Below, piece after piece: positions 1 through 5,148 of a stretch of 8,100 nucleotides of DNA. Made by a program: the position numbers and the translations under genes. Below the pieces are notes generated by a model that was not told where the DNA came from, searched no databases, and saw only the letters and a list, made by a program, of their open reading frames with translations. The stretch spans positions 1 to 8,100 of the forward strand of contig JBIJDM010000129.1 of the NCBI GenBank assembly GCA_044344145.1, in the 5' to 3' direction. Within the stretch, counting starts at the first letter, position 1; each line of letters begins with the position of its first letter. The DNA comes from JBAXGE01 sp044344145 (GTDB lineage Bacteria; Planctomycetota; Phycisphaerae; WQYP01).

Positions 1-1137
1 GGACTCATCTGGGTGGAACAGCCAACGCCAGATGACCTGCCCGTGATCGGTACAGTGAATGTGTTATCCGGACAGGCTGGCAGTACCTTGATTACCGTGG
101 ATCAGCCGGAAAAGCTGGTCAATGCGTCGGGCCGATTGGTAACTTTAACCTGGCCCCTGACGCGCGCGGTGGCCCGCGAAATCTATAGCCCGCAATATGC
201 CGAGGGCATGAACTGGGACGCGTGGAGCAGTATGAAACCCGGGGAATTGGATACGTGGTACAGCAATAACTTGGTGGTGTCCATTCAGGGCAATCAGGTC
301 CGCCTGAAGAAACCCTTGCGGCTGGATGTGCGGGCGGATTCCAAGGTATATCTGACCCAGCGCCTCGGTGATATTGAACGCGTGGGGATTGAAGCCATGA
401 CGGTGGCGATGCCGGAGCATCCCGTACAGAAACATCTGGAAGACAAGGGTTTTAATGGCGTATTCTTCAAGCGGGTCCAACATGGCTGGGTCAAGAACGT
501 CAAATTTGTGAATTGCGACAATGGTCTGATCACGGAACAAAGCAATAATTGCACCTTTCAAAACCTGACCTTTAGCGGCCAAAGAGCCCATCATTGCGCC
601 TATTTCCGTAGCTGTTCGCACGATAATCTCATGGATGGCTTTACCATCGAAAATCCCGTGCATCATGGCGTCAGCAGTCAGGATGTATCCAGCGGTAATG
701 TCTGGAAAAATGGTTTGATGTATCACGGCACGCTGGATTTGCACCGGGGGATGTCGTTTGATTCAGTACGGACCAATATCCGGATGCTGGAAGTGGACGG
801 CTCCGGAGGCGGGGCAACGGATCAAGGGCCGTATTGTGGTCGGCGGATTGTGACGTGGAATATCGCCGTTGCCGGGGCAAAAAAAGCCCGCTGGACCCAG
901 CCTTTGCAAACCCCGGAGCAATATGTCATGGGGGCGCTGGTGGGCATTCAGGGATTGGATTTGTTGACGCAACAGAAAAAGCTCTGGGCCATGCCCTTGG
1001 GCGATAAGGGCACGCGGGTGGAAAATTGGGGCCTGCCAGCGGTTCCTCCCGACTTGCACGCGGCCCAGTTGGCGCTGCGCTTGGGCCGGGCGATCCCCAA
1101 TCCGGCCCTGCCCACGGCCACCACCATGCCCAAATGA
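1..1137 (+). CDS. Right-handed beta-helix (pectin-lyase-fold) protein, 5' end outside the window
   Basis: The reading frame is open from base 1 to a TGA at 1135-1137, giving at least 378 residues. A GTG at 13 could be a start, but no Shine-Dalgarno precedes it and the frame is open upstream, so the true start, and any signal peptide, probably lies outside. Counting from that GTG, residues about 120-290 look like beta-helix rungs: short strands ending in Asn/Cys/Gly turns, such as VKNVKFVNCDNG and NNCTFQNLTF, and a GPYCGRR-x-V-TWNI segment. The preceding 120 residues form a beta-rich, Trp-containing domain, and the last 70 residues are rich in Leu, Ala and Pro. The fold occurs in polysaccharide lyases, glycoside hydrolases and many uncharacterised secreted carbohydrate-binding proteins. 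I cannot name a family or catalytic residues, so the substrate is unknown. The gene converges on the GH28 gene and is therefore transcribed separately from it. Confidence 0.68.
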   Translation, partial: GLIWVEQPTPDDLPVIGTVNVLSGQAGSTLITVDQPEKLVNASGRLVTLTWPLTRAVAREIYSPQYAEGMNWDAWSSMKPGELDTWYSNNLVVSIQGNQVRLKKPLRLDVRADSKVYLTQRLGDIERVGIEAMTVAMPEHPVQKHLEDKGFNGVFFKRVQHGWVKNVKFVNCDNGLITEQSNNCTFQNLTFSGQRAHHCAYFRSCSHDNLMDGFTIENPVHHGVSSQDVSSGNVWKNGLMYHGTLDLHRGMSFDSVRTNIRMLEVDGSGGGATDQGPYCGRRIVTWNIAVAGAKKARWTQPLQTPEQYVMGALVGIQGLDLLTQQKKLWAMPLGDKGTRVENWGLPAVPPDLHAAQLALRLGRAIPNPALPTATTMPK

Positions 1138-1202
1138 ACATAGACCAACCCGGCACCTTCCGGGAACTGGTTCAGGGCCAGGCCCTGCGGCAATAAGTGC
1201 GT
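1138..1202. other. Convergent intergenic gap with a small hairpin
   Basis: This 65-bp gap separates the stop codons of the beta-helix gene and the oppositely oriented GH28 gene. It contains one perfect short inverted repeat, CAGGGC at 1173-1178 and GCCCTG at 1182-1187, with a 3-base loop. There is also a weaker GAAC/GTTC pair at about 1164-1173. Neither strand has a run of T after the stem, so it is not a canonical intrinsic terminator. It could still act as a weak bidirectional stop or processing site because both genes end here. No small coding region is evident. Confidence 0.3.
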
Positions 1203-2510
1203 TCAGGTGCCCGTAATCACCGTGCCATCCGCCAGACTGACATAGGCCTTGGGCGTGTTGCGCAGCCACACCGGGGTGAAGGGGAATGCCAGACCTTCCG
1301 GCAGATGCACCGCCAGATTTTCCACCCGCAGACCGCGGATATTTTCCGCCACGAAGGCGGAGCGTTGTTGCCGGGCGGCCTGATTGTAGTTGGAGAACTG
1401 CGCGGAGCCTTGTTGGGGCGTTTGCGGGCAGCCGACTTCGGGGTCTTCCACTTCGGGGTAATCCAGCCGGATATCGCGGAGCAGAATATTGTCGAGCATT
1501 TTTGGGTTCTGGCAGGTCAGCAGAATCCGGCCGCGGGTTTTGGCGATGAAATTGCTGATCTGAATATTGCGCAGCGTGCCGATGGGAACGTCGCTGCCGA
1601 CATGTTGTTTGACATCAATATGGATGGGCCGGGCAAAGGTCGTCGGCAGCAGCGTATCACCCACGCAGCCCGTGACGGTGACATCCTCGACGATCCCGCC
1701 GTCCCACATGCCGATGGCGAACATCCGATGGCAGCGGGTCATGACACAGTTGCTGATCGCCACCTGACGGATATCGCTGGCAGTTTCGCAGCCCAGACCA
1801 ATCCCGATGCAATTGCTCTCGGTGACGCAATTGTTGATCATGATCCGTTCGCTGGCGCGGTCGCGTTTGCCGGCCTTGATGATGATGCAGTCGTCCCCGC
1901 AGACCAGATGACAGTTGCTGATGAACACATCGCGGCAGCCGTTGATATCAAACCCGTCGGTATTGGGGCCAAATAGATGATTGCGCACCTGGACCGCGTG
2001 CATGATGACCGAGTCGCAGTTGTTGAGATGAACCGTCCAGCCGGGGCTGTTGGCGATGGTGATATCATCAAACACCACATGCTGACAGGAGCGCAGTTCC
2101 AGCATGGGATGCACGCGCGGATCGCGCTCGCGGTACCACGGGCTGGGCGCCTTGGGGACATCCCAGAACGCCATGCCGTTGCCGTCAATGACACCGCCGC
2201 CGGTGATTTTGATATGCGATACCCGTTCGGCCAGCAACAGATGGTGGCGCTGGTCGTCAAAGGAAATGTCCTGATCGCGGCGGATATAGTCGCCCAGAAA
2301 CGGTGATCCCTGCAACACCGCTCCCGGCGGCAGCAGCAGCGTCACGCCACTACGCAACACCAGCGTACCGCTGATCCAACGCCCCGGCGGAATCAGTACG
2401 GTGCCCCCGCCGGCGCTGCCGGCCTGATCTATCGCGGCCTGAATACTGGTGGTGCAGAGGGTATTGGGTATGGCTCCGAAGGTCACGATCGAAAGCGTAT
2501 CTGTAGACAT
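1203..2510 (-). CDS. GH28 (polygalacturonase-like) glycoside hydrolase, leaderless, with a divergent active site
   Basis: This 435-residue protein has the layout of bacterial GH28 enzymes. An N-terminal pectate-lyase-3-like segment opens with FGAIPN at 11-16, followed by SIQAAID and the GGGTVLIPPG turn at 34-43, and then a parallel beta-helix. Classical GH28 motifs present are NTDG at 183-186 and GDDC at 205-208, which supply the three catalytic aspartates (D185, D206, D207). The third motif, normally G-H-G, reads CIG at 234-236 (aligned on the following GCE), so the histidine is replaced by Ile235. The later R-x-K signature is not visible; the region reads FAIGMWDGG at 264-272. GH28 members typically hydrolyse alpha-1,4 galacturonosyl or related uronic-acid and rhamnose linkages; the substrate here is unknown. 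It is the last gene of the ugd operon, 48 bp after the epimerase. There is no signal peptide: the ATG has a good Shine-Dalgarno, and no ATG, GTG or TTG lies between it and the upstream in-frame stop. The family call is firm, the activity is not. Confidence 0.86.
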   Translation of the reverse strand: MSTDTLSIVTFGAIPNTLCTTSIQAAIDQAGSAGGGTVLIPPGRWISGTLVLRSGVTLLLPPGAVLQGSPFLGDYIRRDQDISFDDQRHHLLLAERVSHIKITGGGVIDGNGMAFWDVPKAPSPWYRERDPRVHPMLELRSCQHVVFDDITIANSPGWTVHLNNCDSVIMHAVQVRNHLFGPNTDGFDINGCRDVFISNCHLVCGDDCIIIKAGKRDRASERIMINNCVTESNCIGIGLGCETASDIRQVAISNCVMTRCHRMFAIGMWDGGIVEDVTVTGCVGDTLLPTTFARPIHIDVKQHVGSDVPIGTLRNIQISNFIAKTRGRILLTCQNPKMLDNILLRDIRLDYPEVEDPEVGCPQTPQQGSAQFSNYNQAARQQRSAFVAENIRGLRVENLAVHLPEGLAFPFTPVWLRNTPKAYVSLADGTVITGT

Positions 2511-2519
2511 GTCTGCGGA

Positions 2520-2526
2520 CTCCTTT
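2520..2526 (-). promoter_or_regulatory. Shine-Dalgarno of the GH28 gene
   Basis: The reverse strand reads AAAGGAG, 9 bases before the ATG at 2508-2510. It fixes that start. This matters because the resulting protein has no secretion signal, and the upstream in-frame codons back to the TGA at 2559-2561 include no alternative start. Confidence 0.8.
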
Positions 2527-2558
2527 GTCCACCATCCTACCGCAGTTTCGGTGGCTTG

Positions 2559-3524
2559 TCACGAGGCGAACTGCTGGCGATACCACTGCACGGTACTGGC
2601 CAGTCCGGGCCGCACGAGTACCTGCGGATGGTACCCCAAGTCGGTGACGATTTTGGTGATATCGGCCAGCGAATCGCGCACATCACCCATACGGGCGGGG
2701 CCATAAATGGGTTGCACGGTCGCGCCCACACTGGTCTGGATGATGCGAAAGAGTTCGTTCAGAGACAAACGTTCCCCACACGCCACATTATATACTTCGC
2801 CTGCGAGCGCTTTGGGACTAAGCCCGGCCAGTAGGTTGGCCTGCACCACGTTGTCCACGTGACAAAAATCCCGGGTTTGCTCGCCGTCGCCGTGGATGGT
2901 TGGGGCCCGGCCCTGGCGCAGGGCATCAATAAACGCGGGAATCACTGCCGCATATTGGCTCTTGGGGTTCTGCCGGGGGCCGAAGACATTGAAGTAGCGC
3001 AGACTCACGGTGGAGAGCCCGTAAACCTCTGCAAAGGTGCGCAGATAATATTCGCCCATCAGTTTGGTAATGGCATAGGGGCTCTTGGGCGCGGGGGGCA
3101 TGTCCTCACGCTTGGGTAGACTGGGGCTATCGCCATACGCGGAACTGCTGGCGGAATAAACCACCCGCCGCACCCCGGCGGTCCGCGCGGCCAAAAGTAA
3201 ATTCAGCGTCCCGGTAGCGTTGACCTCGTGATAACGCAGCGGATCATCCAGCGACCCCGGCACACTACCCAGCGCGGCAAGATGAAAAACGATTTGTTTG
3301 CCAGCTACGGCATGGGCGCAGTCCTCAGGTTGGCGCAAATCTCCAACTTGGATGTGAACCTTATCCGCTACCGGCGCTAGATTGCTGCGCTGGCCATGGG
3401 ATAGGTTGTCCAATACTCCCACCCGGGCCCCGGCGGCCACCAGTGCCATGGTGATATGGCTGCCGATAAACCCGCACCCCCCTGTGACCAAGACCGGTAC
3501 ACCGTGGTATGCGCTGCAGTCCAT
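2559..3524 (-). CDS. Extended-SDR NAD-dependent UDP-sugar 4-epimerase (WbpP/GalE-like)
   Basis: This 321-residue cytoplasmic protein is a full-length extended short-chain dehydrogenase. The NAD-binding glycine motif GGCGFIG is at 15-21, the acidic D39 ends strand 2, NAG-type VNATGTLNLL is at 101-110, the catalytic Ser region YSASSSAYG is at 123-131, and Y150-x3-K154 is the catalytic pair. The central FNVFGPRQNP (178-187) and GDGEQTRDF (212-220) segments are typical of WbpP-like UDP-N-acetylglucosamine and UDP-uronate epimerases. Near the C-terminus, GDVRDSLADI (280-289) has Ser285 where, from my memory of WbpP, Ser306 stands. GalE enzymes limited to UDP-Glc/Gal carry a bulky residue there, so a substituted sugar may fit. 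Epimerases and decarboxylases of this superfamily are hard to separate by eye, so the substrate (UDP-GlcNAc, UDP-GlcA or UDP-Glc) is open. It lies 18 bp downstream of ugd in the same operon, which favours a role with uronate or cell-surface polysaccharide precursors. Confidence 0.9.
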   Translation of the reverse strand: MDCSAYHGVPVLVTGGCGFIGSHITMALVAAGARVGVLDNLSHGQRSNLAPVADKVHIQVGDLRQPEDCAHAVAGKQIVFHLAALGSVPGSLDDPLRYHEVNATGTLNLLLAARTAGVRRVVYSASSSAYGDSPSLPKREDMPPAPKSPYAITKLMGEYYLRTFAEVYGLSTVSLRYFNVFGPRQNPKSQYAAVIPAFIDALRQGRAPTIHGDGEQTRDFCHVDNVVQANLLAGLSPKALAGEVYNVACGERLSLNELFRIIQTSVGATVQPIYGPARMGDVRDSLADITKIVTDLGYHPQVLVRPGLASTVQWYRQQFAS

Positions 3525-3532
3525 AGCGGGAG

Positions 3533-3539
3533 TCCTTTT
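3533..3539 (-). promoter_or_regulatory. Shine-Dalgarno of the epimerase gene
   Basis: The reverse strand reads AAAAGGA, 8 bases before the ATG at 3522-3524. It sits within the 18-bp gap after the ugd stop codon (TAA, 3543-3545), as expected for the second gene of an operon. Confidence 0.75.
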
Positions 3540-3542
3540 GGT

Positions 3543-4892
3543 TTAGCCGGCCGTAACCACGCCCACCGAGCCTTCTTTGCCCTGGCCGGGCTTGAGGGCT
3601 TGGCGGCCAATGGCGGTATAGAACAGACCCGCCTTGGTGACTTTGTTGCTGGCCAGACAGTTGCGGCCATCAAAAATATGCCTCCCGCGCATCACCCCGG
3701 CGACTTCATTCCAATCCTGAGTGATAAATTCGGGCCACTCGGTCACGATGGCGATGGCATCGGCCGCGCGGGCACACGCCAGGGCATCCTCGGCCCAGAT
3801 GATCTGGTCGCCAAAGACGCGTTTGCCGTTGGCCATGGCTTGCGGGTCATAGCAGCGAACTTTGATATTGCGTTCCAGCAGGGTCTTGATAATCTCGATG
3901 GCGGGTGCTTCGCGGATATCGTCGGTGTCCGGCTTGAAGGCAAAGCCCCAGACCGCCACTTCGGGATTGGTGGTGCCGCGGACACTTTCGTACACCGTCT
4001 TGGAAAAATGTTGTTTCTGATATTTATTCGCCGTTTCGATCCCCGACAGCAACGCGGGTTCCAGCCCCAGTTGCTTCATCTGGAAGACCAGCGCCGCGAC
4101 ATCCTTGGGGAAGCACGAACCACCATAACCGGCGCCGGCTTTCAGGAACGACGGGCCGATGCGTTTATCGCTGCCGATGCCGATGCGCACCGATTCGATA
4201 TCCGCCCCGATCGCCCCGGCCAACTGCGACAGTTCGTTGATGAAGCTGATCCGCATCGCCAGCATGGCATTGGCGGCGAATTTGGTCAGTTCCGCGCTTT
4301 CGCGGCTCATCGAAAAAATGGCATAGCCCTTATCAATGAGCGGTTGATAGATTTCCCGCAGCACCGCTGTGCCGGTCGGGCTGTTGGCGCCGAAGACCAC
4401 CCGGTCGGGTTCCATAAAGTCATTGATCGCGGTACCTTCACGCAGGAATTCGGGGTTGTTGACCACTTCGATGGGGAATTTGGCATTGGCCACGGCCGCG
4501 GCCACGCGACTGCCGGTGCCGGGCGGGACGGTGCTCTTGATGACCAGCGTCTTGGGCGCTTCGGCCAGACCTGCAACCTGTTCGGCGGCGGCGAATACCA
4601 TACTCAGGTCGGCCCCGCCGGTCGTGGCCGGGGGGGTGCCCACGGCGATAAAGATAATGTCCGTCGCCTTGACCATCTGTTTGAAGTCGGTGGTGAAGCG
4701 TAAACGCTTGTTGGCCATCTCTTTAACAATCAGTTCGCTCAGTCCCGGCTCGTAGATGGGAGAAATGCCCTGATTGAGTTTGGCGATGCGGTTGTCATCC
4801 ACATCCACTGCCACCACCTGATGGCCCAATGCCGCCATACACACGCCCGAAACCAGACCAACATAACCGCAGCCAATAATACCGATTTTCAT
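3543..4892 (-). CDS. ugd: UDP-glucose 6-dehydrogenase
   Basis: This 449-residue cytosolic enzyme oxidises UDP-glucose to UDP-glucuronate with two NAD+. All family hallmarks are present: the Rossmann motif GCGYVG at 7-12, D30 at the end of strand 2, YEPGL at 47-51, VGTPP at 84-88, STVPPGT at 120-126, NPEFLREG at 146-153, K204 and N208 in ELTKFAANAM, and the catalytic cysteine C260 in GYGGSCFPKD (255-264). The C-terminal UDP-binding half contains WGFAFKPDTDDIREAP. Length is normal for the family, apart from a short Gly/Val-rich tail of about 20 residues. The start is set at ATG 4890-4892 because a perfect AGGAGG lies 6 bases upstream and the Rossmann fold begins at once (MKIGIIG). A longer frame to 4925 would add 11 residues with no ribosome site. 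It is the first gene of the ugd-epimerase-GH28 operon and lies divergent from the membrane glycosyltransferase gene. Specificity for GDP-mannose or UDP-GlcNAc is less likely from the motifs but not excluded. Confidence 0.96.
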   Translation of the reverse strand: MKIGIIGCGYVGLVSGVCMAALGHQVVAVDVDDNRIAKLNQGISPIYEPGLSELIVKEMANKRLRFTTDFKQMVKATDIIFIAVGTPPATTGGADLSMVFAAAEQVAGLAEAPKTLVIKSTVPPGTGSRVAAAVANAKFPIEVVNNPEFLREGTAINDFMEPDRVVFGANSPTGTAVLREIYQPLIDKGYAIFSMSRESAELTKFAANAMLAMRISFINELSQLAGAIGADIESVRIGIGSDKRIGPSFLKAGAGYGGSCFPKDVAALVFQMKQLGLEPALLSGIETANKYQKQHFSKTVYESVRGTTNPEVAVWGFAFKPDTDDIREAPAIEIIKTLLERNIKVRCYDPQAMANGKRVFGDQIIWAEDALACARAADAIAIVTEWPEFITQDWNEVAGVMRGRHIFDGRNCLASNKVTKAGLFYTAIGRQALKPGQGKEGSVGVVTAG

Positions 4893-4898
4893 GGTGGG

Positions 4899-4904
4899 CC
4901 TCCT
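4899..4904 (-). promoter_or_regulatory. Strong Shine-Dalgarno of ugd
   Basis: The reverse strand reads AGGAGG, a perfect anti-16S match, 6 bases before the ATG at 4890-4892. It decides the start in favour of MKIGIIG over an upstream in-frame ATG ending at 4925. Confidence 0.9.
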
Positions 4905-4948
4905 AAAGCCAATATAAAAACACATGCAGATATGCCATGACCTGCCTG

Positions 4949-4981
4949 GTTGCCCGCCGGGTGTTCAACCGGCGCGGCAAC
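4949..4981. repeat. Inverted repeat / hairpin in the divergent region
   Basis: GTTGCCCGCCGG at 4949-4960 pairs with CCGGCG (4969-4974) plus GGCAAC (4976-4981). This gives a 12-bp stem with one bulged C at 4975 and an 8-base loop. No T-run follows on either strand, so it does not look like an intrinsic terminator. It lies 57-89 bases upstream of the ugd ATG. It could be a leader hairpin of the ugd transcript or a protein-binding site; both are inference. Confidence 0.55.
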
Positions 4982-4987
4982 TTGAAC
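4963..4987. repeat. Second inverted repeat, GTTCAA/TTGAAC, overlapping the hairpin
   Basis: GTTCAA (4963-4968) and TTGAAC (4982-4987) are exact reverse complements separated by 13 bases. The left arm is the loop of the larger hairpin, so the two foldings are mutually exclusive as RNA. As DNA, the two half-sites are 19 bases apart centre to centre, which could suit a dimeric regulator. Function unknown. Confidence 0.4.
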
Positions 4988-5032
4988 GATTGTAGGGCCA
5001 AACGACTTTATCGCAAAGTGGATAATATTTGT

Positions 5033-5060
5033 TTGCCGAAATTTGCTTTATGGCAATAAT
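5033..5060 (+). promoter_or_regulatory. Possible sigma-70-type promoter for the glycosyltransferase gene
   Basis: TTGCCG (5033-5038) and AATAAT (5055-5060) are separated by 16 bases and match the -35 and -10 consensus at 4 of 6 and 5 of 6 positions. Transcription would start near 5067, leaving a leader of about 80 bases before the TTG start. Such matches arise by chance in AT-rich spacers, so this is only a candidate. Confidence 0.25.
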
Positions 5061-5134
5061 TGGGGCGAAACAGAGTTAGCCTATGGCCCCTTACCCATGG
5101 CGCTGATTTCGTGGATAATGGCACTAGTTTTTAC

Positions 5135-5139
5135 AAGGA
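5135..5139 (+). promoter_or_regulatory. Shine-Dalgarno that selects the TTG start at 5149
   Basis: AAGGA lies 9 bases before TTG at 5149-5151. It directly abuts the other in-frame TTG at 5140, which is too close to be used. The in-frame stop TAG at 5125-5127 limits the start to this short stretch, and no ATG or GTG in frame is available there. Confidence 0.6.
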
Positions 5140-5148
5140 TTGTGTCTG

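Larger units (their letters stand above)
4893..5148. other. Divergent intergenic region between ugd and the glycosyltransferase gene
   Basis: These 256 bases lie between two outward-facing genes and should hold promoters for both. The part near ugd contains an A-rich stretch (about 4905-4920) and the GC-rich inverted repeats at 4948-4987. The part from about 5005 to 5060 is AT-rich and contains -10-like words such as GATAAT (5021-5026) and AATAAT (5055-5060). No convincing open frame or RNA gene is visible. I could not find a well-spaced sigma-70 promoter for ugd on the reverse strand. Confidence 0.6.

Noticed and set aside
145..744. Reverse open frame of 199 codons opposite the beta-helix gene
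   Set aside because: The forward frame has beta-helix rungs and coherent composition; the reverse frame has none.
1173..1187. Hairpin CAGGGC/GCCCTG as an intrinsic terminator
   Set aside because: The stem is only 6 bp and neither strand has a following T-run, so it does not meet the usual criteria; kept only as a description of the gap.
1197..1976. Forward open frame of 259 codons opposite the GH28 gene
   Set aside because: It overlaps the convincing GH28 coding strand and shows no motif of its own; it is a product of codon bias in the real gene.
3456..4703. Long forward open frame of 415 codons opposite ugd
   Set aside because: It lies wholly antisense to ugd and its neighbour, whose catalytic motifs are intact. 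Its composition (rich in Gly, Asp, Arg, His) is typical of the opposite strand of a GC-rich gene, and no domain is recognisable.
4905..4920. TATATT as a -10 box for ugd
   Set aside because: A start site 7 bases downstream would fall in the Shine-Dalgarno itself, and no -35 element is correctly spaced.
4893..4925. Upstream ATG giving an ugd product 11 residues longer
   Set aside because: No ribosome site precedes it, and a perfect AGGAGG sits 6 bases before the inner ATG, which begins exactly at the Rossmann strand as in the family.
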